Of a stretch of DNA of 8,014 nt, positions 1-5,969 are shown piece after piece. Source of the stretch: Actinomycetes bacterium (GTDB lineage Bacteria; Actinomycetota; CALGFH01); NCBI GenBank assembly GCA_030152105.1, contig JASLIH010000113.1, positions 1 to 8,014 on the forward strand, given 5' to 3'. Within the stretch, counting starts at the first letter, position 1, and every line of letters begins with the position of its first letter. The notes under the pieces were generated by a model, which was not told where the DNA came from, ran no database searches, and saw only the letters and a list, made by a program, of their open reading frames with translations. Position numbers and translations under genes: made by a program.

Positions 1-983
1 CGGCCAGCGTCGGCCGGCTGGTGATCGAGGCCACCCGCGCCGCCGACCACGCCGAGTTCGTGGCCGTGGCCAGCCGCGACGCCGACCGGGCGCGGGCGTT
101 CGCCGACGAGCTGGGGCTGGAGGCCAGCTACGGCTCCTACGAGGAGCTGCTGGCCTCCAGGGCGGTCGACGCCGTCTACGTCCCCCTGCCCGTCGCCCTC
201 CACACCGAGTGGACGATCAAGGCGCTGGCGGCGGGCAAGGACGTCCTCTGCGAGAAGCCGCTCGCCACCAGCGCCGCCGACGCCGCCCGCTGCCTCGACG
301 CCGCCGAGGCGGCCGGCCGCCACTGCGTCGAGGGCCTGATGTACCGCCACCACCCCCAGACCACCCTGGCCCGCAAGCTGGTCGCCGACGGCGCCATCGG
401 CCGCCTGGCCTACGTCCGGGCCGCCCTCACCGTCAGTGTCCCCCCGGACGACATCCGCCGCTCGGTCGCCCTCGGTGGCGGCGCCCTCGGCGACCTCGGC
501 TGCTACTGCGTCAGCGCCGTCCGCCTGTTCGCCGGCGACCCCACCCGCGTCGCCGCCACCCGGATCCGCGACGGCGACGCCGGGGTCGACCTCCGGATGG
601 CCGCCACCCTGCGCCTGCCCGACGACGTCCTGGCCCAGTTCGACGTCGCCCTCGACCTGACCCGCCGCGACGAGCTGGAGCTGGTCGGCACCGAGGGCCG
701 CCTGGTCGTCCCCGACCCCTGGCTGTGCCGCGCGAGCCACCTGGAGCTGTCCCGCGACAGCCGGGTCGAGCACGTCCCCGTCGACCCCGAAGGCACCCTG
801 GGCCTCACCGACCCCGACCACGACGTCTACCGGGTCGAGCTCGACACTGTCTCGGCGGCCATCGCCGGGGGCGGCGAACCGTCGTTCGGTCGTTCCGACG
901 CGATCGCCCAGGCGACCGTGATCGAAGCCCTCTACCGCTCGGCCGAGCGCGGCACACCGGTCGCGGTGGGCTCGGCTGGCTAG
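1..983 (+). CDS. Gfo/Idh/MocA-family oxidoreductase, 5' end cut by window edge
   Basis: Likely cytosolic NAD(P)-dependent dehydrogenase acting on a sugar or polyol; substrate unknown. The reading frame is open to the left edge (first full codon at 3), and the first visible residues ASVGRLV are the tail of the N-terminal Rossmann loop, so the GTG at 21 is internal and about 8-12 residues are missing. Numbering from that GTG, a VAVASRD strand lies at 14-20, the family EKP motif has its lysine at 79 (base 255), and GGALGDLGCY at 152-161/162 gives Asp158 and Tyr162. Tyr replaces the His of inositol dehydrogenases, as in glucose-fructose oxidoreductase and dihydrodiol dehydrogenase-type members. 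The C-terminal part (DELELVGTEGRLV, then IEALYRSAERGTPV) matches the family end, so the 3' end is intact. It converges on the minus-strand cluster and is a distant paralogue of the genes at 3013-4017 and 4947-5951. Family assignment is sure; substrate is not. Confidence 0.93.
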   Translation, partial: ASVGRLVIEATRAADHAEFVAVASRDADRARAFADELGLEASYGSYEELLASRAVDAVYVPLPVALHTEWTIKALAAGKDVLCEKPLATSAADAARCLDAAEAAGRHCVEGLMYRHHPQTTLARKLVADGAIGRLAYVRAALTVSVPPDDIRRSVALGGGALGDLGCYCVSAVRLFAGDPTRVAATRIRDGDAGVDLRMAATLRLPDDVLAQFDVALDLTRRDELELVGTEGRLVVPDPWLCRASHLELSRDSRVEHVPVDPEGTLGLTDPDHDVYRVELDTVSAAIAGGGEPSFGRSDAIAQATVIEALYRSAERGTPVAVGSAG

Positions 984-1067
984 GCCGCGGGTGTGGTCAC
1001 CATGACCGCGGCGACCGCGGTCGGCACGGGCGTCGACAACCCGAACCCGGGAATCCCGTGTTTTCCT
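984..1067. terminator. Inverted repeats at convergent junction, possible bidirectional terminator
   Basis: This 84-bp gap separates two genes that converge. It holds a perfect 8-bp inverted repeat, GACCGCGG (1004-1011) and CCGCGGTC (1015-1022), with a 3-nt loop. GGTCA/TGACC (995-999, 1003-1007) and GCCGCGG/CCGCGGC (984-990, 1006-1012) are overlapping alternative stems. Further on, CACGGG (1025-1030) pairs with CCCGTG (1055-1060), followed on the plus strand by TTTTCC (1061-1066), which looks like a weak intrinsic terminator for the plus-strand gene. Position and pairing are seen; termination activity is inferred. The T-run is short and the second stem has a 24-nt loop. Confidence 0.4.
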
Positions 1068-1874
1068 TCAGTCGTCCGATGGCTGTTGCTGCGCCGACGT
1101 CCCGGCGCCGAAGACTGCAGAGAACCGCTCAAGAGCGACTTCGTCGTCGCCGGAGGGGTATGCCTCAAGTCCAACCGTGCCGCGGTAGCCCATGTCCTCA
1201 AGCGCCGCGGCGATCGCGGCGAAGTTGATCTCACCTGTGCCTGGCTCGCACCGGCCGGGCACGTCGGCGACCTGGACCTCACCGATGAGCGAGTCTGCGC
1301 GCTTGAGCAGCTGGATCAGGTTCCCTTCACCGATCTGTGCGTGGTAGAGGTCGAGCATCATCCGCAGCCCTGGTCGGGCCACCGCCTCGACGAGCGCGAG
1401 CGTGTCGTTGGCTCGGGCGAACGGGGCGCCGGGGTGGTCGAGTGCAGTGTTGAGATTCTCCAGGCAGAACGTGAGGCCCGCGCGCTCGCCCAGCTCGGCA
1501 AGGCGCGATAGCGTCTTGTACGCGTTGAGCCACATCGCGCCGGTGACCTGGTGGACAGCGCGCAGTGGCACCCCGTCCGGGCCGAGCTCGGTGCCGAACA
1601 CCAGCAGACGGCGGCAGCCAAGGCGCTCGGCGACCGCGAGGGACTCCTCTGCACCGCCAAGCAGGGCTTTGGCGCCGTCTTCATCGAGAAGGCTGCCAGC
1701 TGTATGCCCCACCATCGACGAAAACTCGGCGCCCGTGCCGACCAGCGCGTCGATGTCATGACGGGTCCAGTTCCAGATTTCGACCTGGAATCCGGACTCG
1801 GCGATCCGCCGGACTCGTTCTTCAAATGGCAGGTCCAGGAAGACCATTTCCGCACAGACGGCCAAATTGAACAT
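1068..1874 (-). CDS. Hydroxypyruvate isomerase-like TIM-barrel protein (Hyi/OtnI type)
   Basis: A 268-residue cytosolic TIM-barrel protein of the xylose-isomerase-like superfamily, in the branch that contains hydroxypyruvate isomerase (hydroxypyruvate to tartronate semialdehyde) and 2-oxo-tetronate isomerase OtnI. The metal/catalytic set is visible: Glu139 in CLENLN, Asp175 and His178 in LDLYHAQ, Gln201 in EVQVADVPGR, Glu237 in GLEAYP. The run GRCEPGTGEINF (207-218) is a hallmark of this branch. Length is close to the usual ~260. The ATG is preceded by AGGAG (1881-1885) with a 6-nt spacer. It lies 38 nt after the alcohol dehydrogenase and is probably cotranscribed with it. GC is lower than in most of the window (63% hand-counted at 1681-1740). 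The last ~12 residues (GTSAQQQPSDD) are a non-conserved tail. Family is sure; hydroxypyruvate as the true substrate is uncertain. Confidence 0.92.
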   Translation of the reverse strand: MFNLAVCAEMVFLDLPFEERVRRIAESGFQVEIWNWTRHDIDALVGTGAEFSSMVGHTAGSLLDEDGAKALLGGAEESLAVAERLGCRRLLVFGTELGPDGVPLRAVHQVTGAMWLNAYKTLSRLAELGERAGLTFCLENLNTALDHPGAPFARANDTLALVEAVARPGLRMMLDLYHAQIGEGNLIQLLKRADSLIGEVQVADVPGRCEPGTGEINFAAIAAALEDMGYRGTVGLEAYPSGDDEVALERFSAVFGAGTSAQQQPSDD

Positions 1875-1880
1875 CGCGAG

Positions 1881-1885
1881 CTCCT
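1881..1885 (-). promoter_or_regulatory. Ribosome binding site of the Hyi-like gene
   Basis: AGGAG on the minus strand, 6 nt before the ATG at 1874. It supports that start and lies in the 38-nt gap after the alcohol dehydrogenase stop, where no promoter-like boxes are apparent. Confidence 0.75.
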
Positions 1886-1912
1886 ATCGGGTAGCCATAG
1901 TTGCTGCGCTTG

Positions 1913-2956
1913 TCAGGCGAATCCGACGACCTCGACCTTGGTGGCCCGCCCCGCTCGGAGCTCCTCGATCGCGGCCGGGAGCTCCTTGAGCTGGATCTGG
2001 TGAGTGACCAGGGGCTCCAAGTTGAGCCTTCCCTGCTCCAGCAGGCGGATCGCAGGGGGAAATACCAGCGTCTCCTGACCGATGAACCCGCCGAGTAGCT
2101 GCAACTCATCTCGCGTGATGCGCACCTGGGCGATCTCGCTGCGCGCCCGTTCGTTCATCCCAAAAAGAACGATACGACCGGCCTTTCGAACCACATCAAG
2201 CGCGTTCGGCAGCTGGGAACCGACCGCATCGATGACGACATCTGCCCCGAGCCCTGCAGTGGCGTCCCGGACGGATACGGCCAGGTCCTCCTGGCGGGGG
2301 TCGACAACACGGTCGGCGCCCATCGTGGTGGCGAGCTGCCGGCGTTCCTCGGTCGGCTCGACCGTGATTACCTGGCAGCCAGCGAGTTTGAGCAACGCCG
2401 TGTAGAGCTGGCCGATCGGCCCGCCGCCGAGGACTGCGGCAGTCTCACCTGGAAAGACCTGGGCCAGCTTCGCACCGTTGACCACGGTGGACAGAGGTTC
2501 GGCGAGCGCAGCGATGTGGTTGGGCACATGATGGCCGATCGGGAAGCATTGGGTAGCGGGCACGACGACATGCGGTGCTAGGCCACCGTCGATGAAGACG
2601 CCGTGGCTGGTGAAGTTCTCGCAGTGATTGCGAAGCCCACGTCGGCACCATGAACACTGCCCACACGAGATGTTCGGAGCCACCACGACACGGTCTCCGG
2701 GAGCCAGGCTCGTCACATCTGCTCCGGTTTCGCGGACGACGCCGACGAACTCATGCCCGAGCACCGTCCCAGGTGTCGCCTCGAAGCCTGGTGGCGTGCT
2801 GAGGATGTGCAAATCGGTGCCGCAAATCCCAGACGATTGAACGTCCAGGAGAACATCACCCGGCCGACGAAGGCGTGGCACAGGTCGCTCAACAAGTTCC
2901 AGTTTGCCGATGTCGGCGAACACTGCCGCTGGCATCGTCGGTGCTGTAGTTGTCAC
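1913..2956 (-). CDS. Zinc-dependent alcohol dehydrogenase (MDR family, polyol/threonine dehydrogenase-like)
   Basis: A 347-residue medium-chain dehydrogenase that should oxidise a secondary alcohol of a polyol, sugar or amino acid with NAD(P). The N-terminal GroES-like domain carries catalytic zinc ligands Cys45 (GICGTDLH) and His68-Glu69 (GHEFVG); the structural zinc loop has Cys98, Cys101, Cys104 and Cys112; Glu153 sits in AEPLS. The Rossmann domain has GGGPIG at 177-182 and Glu200 at the end of the second strand, which favours NAD over NADP. All key residues are present, so the enzyme looks active. The start is GTG (2954-2956), chosen because AGGA (2964-2967) lies 7 nt upstream; an ATG eight codons in lacks this support. 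It lies 56 nt after the 3013-4017 gene. GC is low for the window (55% hand-counted at 2161-2220). The pairing with a Hyi-like isomerase suggests oxidation to a ketone followed by isomerisation (inference). Confidence 0.94.
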   Translation of the reverse strand: MTTTAPTMPAAVFADIGKLELVERPVPRLRRPGDVLLDVQSSGICGTDLHILSTPPGFEATPGTVLGHEFVGVVRETGADVTSLAPGDRVVVAPNISCGQCSWCRRGLRNHCENFTSHGVFIDGGLAPHVVVPATQCFPIGHHVPNHIAALAEPLSTVVNGAKLAQVFPGETAAVLGGGPIGQLYTALLKLAGCQVITVEPTEERRQLATTMGADRVVDPRQEDLAVSVRDATAGLGADVVIDAVGSQLPNALDVVRKAGRIVLFGMNERARSEIAQVRITRDELQLLGGFIGQETLVFPPAIRLLEQGRLNLEPLVTHQIQLKELPAAIEELRAGRATKVEVVGFA

Positions 2957-3012
2957 GCGATTTTCCTACTTTCAAATGAGGCACTCACCCCGAGAATCTG
3001 TTAGCGGGTCGG
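2957..3012 (-). other. 56-nt gap before the alcohol dehydrogenase; RBS but no clear promoter
   Basis: The widest gap inside the minus-strand series. On the minus strand it contains the AGGA ribosome binding site (2964-2967) of the GTG-starting alcohol dehydrogenase and a small TGAG-GCA-CTCA inverted repeat (2977-2987 in plus coordinates). I see no convincing -35/-10 pair and no terminator hairpin, so read-through from upstream is the simplest reading. It also coincides with the change in base composition. Confidence 0.5.
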
Positions 3013-4017
3013 CTACACTGGGGCGGTTCTTGGTCGGGGTGAAAAGCCGGCGGCTCGGTAGCAGTCATCGACGAGCTGCATGTTGGCCACCGCGTCGTCG
3101 GCGTCGATGGGGAGGGGGGCGCCGTCGCGCAGGTGTGCCCGGAGGGCCTCGAGCTGGTAGGTGTAGGAGGAACGGCGGCCCAGCTCTTCGACCCGCCGCC
3201 CGTCGGGGGTGGACACGAACACGCGGTCGTCGATGTGGGGCTGGACGAAGTTGGCCGCGGTCGCCTCGCCGAGGGTGCCGGTGATGCGGAAGGGCCAGCG
3301 GTCGCGGTCGCCGGCCATGTTGCAGCGGGCGGTGCCGGTGGCGCCATTGGGGAACTGGAGATCGGCCTCGAGCCATTCGTCGACGCCGGGGTGGCCGGCA
3401 CGCTCGCCGCCGCGGGCCGAGACGAGGCGGGGTGGGCCGCCGGCCCAGGGGGCGAGGATGCGGTGGGCGTGGAGGGTGTAGCAGCCGAGGTCCATGAGGG
3501 CACCGCCGGCCAGCTCGAGCGACCAGCGGGGGTCGCCGTCGGCGGGGGCGGGGATGACGGCGTCGACCTCGACTCGCCGGAGCTCCCCGAGCTCGCCGGA
3601 ATCGAGCAGCTCCAGCAGGCGGCGGGTGACCGGGTGATGCAGGTAGTGGAAGCCCTCCAGGACGGTCACCCCGGCCGCGGCGGCGGCGTCGCGGACCTCG
3701 GCGGCCTCGGTGGCGTTGCTGGCCGACGGCTTCTCGGTGAGCACGTGCCGGCCGGCGGCGACGGCGGCCAGGTTCCAGGGGCCGTGGAGGCTGTTGGGCA
3801 GCGGGTTGTAGACGACCTCGACCTCGGGGTCGGCGACCACGTCGGCATAGGTGCCGACGACCCGCTCGACCCCGTGGGTGGCGGCGAACGCCCCGGCGCG
3901 CGACCGGTCGCGGGCGGCCACCGCGACCAGGCGGTCGCCGGTGGTGCGGGCGGGGCCGGCCAGGGCCAGGTCGGTGATCCGGGCGGCGCCGAGGACGCCG
4001 ATGCGCAGCGGCTCCAT
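3013..4017 (-). CDS. Gfo/Idh/MocA-family oxidoreductase, glucose-fructose-oxidoreductase-like
   Basis: A 334-residue cytosolic NAD(P)-dependent dehydrogenase. The N-terminus shows the Rossmann fingerprint IGVLGAARI (6-14) and VAVAARDRSR (31-40). The EKP motif is at 95-97 with catalytic Lys96. GGALMDLGCY (171-180) supplies Asp176 and Tyr180; Tyr in this place is the proton donor in glucose-fructose oxidoreductase, whereas inositol dehydrogenases have His. There is no signal peptide, unlike the periplasmic enzyme of Zymomonas, so a soluble dehydrogenase is expected. The ATG lies 9 nt after the stop of the IolE-like gene. AGGGGG overlapping that TAG is the likely ribosome binding site and points to translational coupling. 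It shares the Tyr-type active site with the plus-strand gene at the left edge, so the two may act on related substrates (inference). Family sure, substrate unknown. Confidence 0.94.
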   Translation of the reverse strand: MEPLRIGVLGAARITDLALAGPARTTGDRLVAVAARDRSRAGAFAATHGVERVVGTYADVVADPEVEVVYNPLPNSLHGPWNLAAVAAGRHVLTEKPSASNATEAAEVRDAAAAAGVTVLEGFHYLHHPVTRRLLELLDSGELGELRRVEVDAVIPAPADGDPRWSLELAGGALMDLGCYTLHAHRILAPWAGGPPRLVSARGGERAGHPGVDEWLEADLQFPNGATGTARCNMAGDRDRWPFRITGTLGEATAANFVQPHIDDRVFVSTPDGRRVEELGRRSSYTYQLEALRAHLRDGAPLPIDADDAVANMQLVDDCYRAAGFSPRPRTAPV

Positions 4018-4026
4018 GTCCGCCCC

Positions 4027-4950
4027 CTACCCGGCGCGGGCCAGCACGCCGCGCAGATGCTCGGCGCTGGCCCACACGTCGGCCACCGGGCCCTCGCCCG
4101 CCGGCTCCTCGGTGAGGATGGTGTCCTGCTCCAGCACGTACCAGCCGTCGTAGCCGCGGCCGTGCAGGGACCCGACGATGGCCGGCACGTCCACGTCGCC
4201 CGCCCCGAGGGGGCGGTACATCCCGTCCCGCACCCCCTCGCTGTAGGTCAGCTGGCCGTCCTGGACCCGCCTGGCCAGGCGGGCGTCGACGTCCTTGAAA
4301 TGGACGTGGGCGACCCGCTCCGGGGCCTGGCGGGCCAGCTCGGCCGGGTCGGTGCCGCCGATCAGCAGGTGCCCGGTGTCCAGGCAGAGATCGACCGAGG
4401 AGCCCTCAAGGACCCGCTGGACCTCGGCGCCGTTCTCGACCATGGTGCCGACGTGGGGGTGCAGCACCGCCCGGACGCCCCGGCTCGCCGCCAGGCCGGC
4501 CAGGCGGTCCAGGTTGCCCAGCAGGACCCGCCAGCCGTCGTCGTCAAGCTCCGGCCGGGTGTCGTAGCCGTCGGCGCCGGTGACCGCCGACAGCACCAGC
4601 ACGCCCGCCCCCGAGGCGGCGTAGGCGTCCAGGAGCCGGTCGACCTCGGGCACCGGGTCGTGCGTGGGGACGTGCAGCAGCAGCGGGGTGAACCCGCCGA
4701 CGGCCTGGAGGTGGTGCTGGCCGAGGACCCGGGCCATGGCCTCGGGCTGGCTGGGCAGGAACCCGTCGGGCCCCAGCTCGGTGGCGGCCAGGCCGACCTC
4801 ACGCATCTCGGCCAGCACCCGGTCGGGCTGGAGCTGGTAGCCCCAGCCGGGCACCTCGCACACCCCCCAGGAGATGGGGGCGCCGGCGATCTTGCTCTGA
4901 TTCATCGGGGCACCCCTCTGGGGTTCCCCGAACCCCTCCGGGGCGTTCAT
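4027..4950 (-). CDS. IolE-like TIM-barrel protein (inosose dehydratase / sugar isomerase-epimerase)
   Basis: Xylose-isomerase-like TIM-barrel protein resembling IolE, which dehydrates 2-keto-myo-inositol. Seen in order: AGAPISWGVCEVPGWG near the N-terminus, TELGPDGFLP, HPHVGTMVE, LCLDTGHLLIGG, HVHFKDVD and MYRPLGAGDVDV, ending in VLEQDTI. These give the acidic and His residues of the usual divalent-metal site. Two starts are possible. The ATG at 4950 overlaps the stop of the IolG-like gene (ATGA) and has a strong GGAGG-type site 7 nt upstream, giving 307 residues. The ATG at 4905 has AGAGGGG 7 nt upstream, gives 292 residues and fits the family start better. I list the longer form. The intervening 15 codons are low-complexity and hairpin-rich. 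Pairing with the IolG-like gene supports action on a keto-cyclitol or keto-sugar. A fully inositol role is unproven, because no iolB, iolC or iolD is here. Confidence 0.88.
   Translation of the reverse strand: MNAPEGFGEPQRGAPMNQSKIAGAPISWGVCEVPGWGYQLQPDRVLAEMREVGLAATELGPDGFLPSQPEAMARVLGQHHLQAVGGFTPLLLHVPTHDPVPEVDRLLDAYAASGAGVLVLSAVTGADGYDTRPELDDDGWRVLLGNLDRLAGLAASRGVRAVLHPHVGTMVENGAEVQRVLEGSSVDLCLDTGHLLIGGTDPAELARQAPERVAHVHFKDVDARLARRVQDGQLTYSEGVRDGMYRPLGAGDVDVPAIVGSLHGRGYDGWYVLEQDTILTEEPAGEGPVADVWASAEHLRGVLARAG
4903..4905 (-). promoter_or_regulatory. Alternative internal start codon of the IolE-like gene
   Basis: In-frame ATG 15 codons downstream of the first start. AGAGGGG (4913-4919) lies 7 nt before it. 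Starting here leaves only five residues before the conserved AGAPISWG segment, which matches how relatives of this family usually begin, so it may be the true or an additional start. Confidence 0.5.
4912..4943 (-). repeat. Overlapping hairpins and a 12-bp imperfect direct repeat between two start codons
   Basis: ACCCCTCTGGGG (4912-4923) and ACCCCTCCGGGG (4932-4943) match in 11 of 12 bases, exactly 20 bp apart, and each is itself a 4-bp hairpin with a 3-nt loop. Across them lies a 7-bp perfect inverted repeat, GGGGTTC (4920-4926) and GAACCCC (4930-4936), loop CCC. In the minus-strand mRNA the CCCC at 4920-4923 can pair either with the upstream GGGG (4933-4936) or with the downstream GGGG (4913-4916) that belongs to the ribosome binding site of the second start, so the structures exclude each other. 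Pairing is seen; a regulatory effect is inferred. Confidence 0.6.
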
Positions 4951-5951
4951 GGACGCACCTCCTCGATCCGCACCGGACGGTGCTCGCGCAGAGACAGCCC
5001 GCAGGCCTCGGCGACCAGGTCGGCCTCGAGCCCGTCCTCCACCGTGCAGCACGGGCTGCGCCGGTCCCCGGCCACGAGCTCGGCGAACACCTCCAGCTCG
5101 GCCTGGTAGGCGGCCAGGAACCGGTCCATGAACATCCGGTGGGGCACGCCGGTGGGGAACGTGGCCAGCGGCTCGACCGAGCGCAGGGGCAGCTTCTTCT
5201 CCAGGCCGACCGCGATGCTGTCCTTGGAGCCGTGCACCTCCAGCCGCACGTCGTAGCCCCGCGGGTTGTAGCGGGTGTTGGAGACCAGGGCCAGGATGCC
5301 GTCGTCGAGGGTGAGCATGGCCGCCGAGGTGTCGACGTCGCCGGCGGCGGCGAAGAAGCCGTCGCCCTGGTTGCTGCCGGTGGCGTAGACCTCGACCACC
5401 TCGCGGCCGGTCACCCAGCGGATGATGTCGAAGTCGTGGACTCCGCAGTCGCGGAAGATGCCCCCGGACACGGCGACGTACTCGGGCGTCGGGGGCGCCG
5501 GGTCGAGGGTGGTGGAGCGGACGGTGTGCAGCCATCCCAGCTCGCCGGCGGCGACGGCGTCGTGCGCGGCCTGGTAGGCGACGTCGAAGCGTCGCTGGTA
5601 GCCGATCTGCACGGGGACGCCCGAGGCCTTCACCCGGGCCACCACCTCGGCGCCCTCGGCGATGGTCCGGGCCAGCGGCTTCTCGCAGAACACCGGCAGC
5701 CCGGCGTCGACCGCGGCGAGGATCAGCTCGGGGTGGGCGTCGGTCCCGGCGGCGATGACGACGCCGTCGAGGCCTGCCTCCAGCAGGGCGTCCGGCGAGG
5801 CGGCCGGCTCCGCCCCCAGGCGGTCGGCGACCTTGGTGGTCAGGCCGGGGATGATGTCGGCGACAACGAGCGAGTCGACCATGGGCAGGCTGGCCAGGGT
5901 GTCGGCGTGGAACTCGCCGATCCTCCCCAGCCCGAGCAGTCCGAGGCGCAT
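4947..5951 (-). CDS. iolG: Inositol 2-dehydrogenase-like oxidoreductase (Gfo/Idh/MocA, IolG type)
   Basis: A 334-residue cytosolic NAD-dependent dehydrogenase closest in pattern to IolG, which oxidises myo-inositol to 2-keto-myo-inositol. Visible marks: Rossmann GLLGLGRIG (4-12), EKPLA with Lys91 (90-94), GYQRRFD (117-123), and SGGIFRDCGVHDFD (162-175) with Asp168 and His172. The Lys, Asp, His triad is the catalytic set of this subfamily, with Asp and His four residues apart. AGGAGG (5957-5962) sits 5 nt before the ATG, which confirms the start. The gene begins 18 nt after the 2-hydroxyacid dehydrogenase and ends in an ATGA overlap with the IolE-like gene. That IolG-IolE order argues for oxidation followed by dehydration of the same molecule. 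Relatives of this subfamily also oxidise other cyclitols and aldoses, so the symbol denotes family and the substrate is uncertain. Confidence 0.9.
   Translation of the reverse strand: MRLGLLGLGRIGEFHADTLASLPMVDSLVVADIIPGLTTKVADRLGAEPAASPDALLEAGLDGVVIAAGTDAHPELILAAVDAGLPVFCEKPLARTIAEGAEVVARVKASGVPVQIGYQRRFDVAYQAAHDAVAAGELGWLHTVRSTTLDPAPPTPEYVAVSGGIFRDCGVHDFDIIRWVTGREVVEVYATGSNQGDGFFAAAGDVDTSAAMLTLDDGILALVSNTRYNPRGYDVRLEVHGSKDSIAVGLEKKLPLRSVEPLATFPTGVPHRMFMDRFLAAYQAELEVFAELVAGDRRSPCCTVEDGLEADLVAEACGLSLREHRPVRIEEVRP
4957..4963 (-). promoter_or_regulatory. Strong ribosome binding site for the upstream start of the IolE-like gene
   Basis: AGGAGGT on the minus strand, with its AGGAGG core 7 nt before the ATG at 4950. 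It lies inside the last codons of the IolG-like gene and supports coupled translation through the ATGA overlap. Confidence 0.7.
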
Positions 5952-5956
5952 GGTGG

Positions 5957-5962
5957 CCTCCT
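5957..5962 (-). promoter_or_regulatory. Ribosome binding site of the IolG-like gene
   Basis: Consensus AGGAGG, 5 nt before the ATG at 5951, in the 18-nt gap after the 2-hydroxyacid dehydrogenase stop. With the 4957-4963 site it is the strongest Shine-Dalgarno in the window, suggesting high expression of the IolG-like protein. Confidence 0.8.
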
Positions 5963-5969
5963 TCCTTTC

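Noticed and set aside
209..1228. Arg/Pro-rich 339-codon frame overlapping the left-edge oxidoreductase
   Set aside because: Frame-shifted shadow of the oxidoreductase; extreme Arg/Pro/Gly composition with no domain.
993..1511. Plus-strand frame beginning in the convergent gap, possible small gene or gene remnant
   Set aside because: It runs antisense through the Hyi-like gene, lacks a ribosome site and shows no conserved motif; the gap part alone is too short to judge.
2977..2987. TGAG-GCA-CTCA inverted repeat before the alcohol dehydrogenase as a regulator operator
   Set aside because: Arms of only 4 bp occur often by chance, and it lacks the CG-centred palindrome expected of LacI operators.
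3133..5109. Open frame of 658 codons on the plus strand
   Set aside because: Antisense to two complete enzyme genes and compositionally biased in the same way; no ribosome site or recognisable domain.
4951..5535. Upstream extension of the IolE-like frame into the IolG-like gene
   Set aside because: The added residues are Arg/Gly/Pro-rich out-of-frame translation of the IolG-like gene; the ATGs at 4950 and 4905 have ribosome sites.
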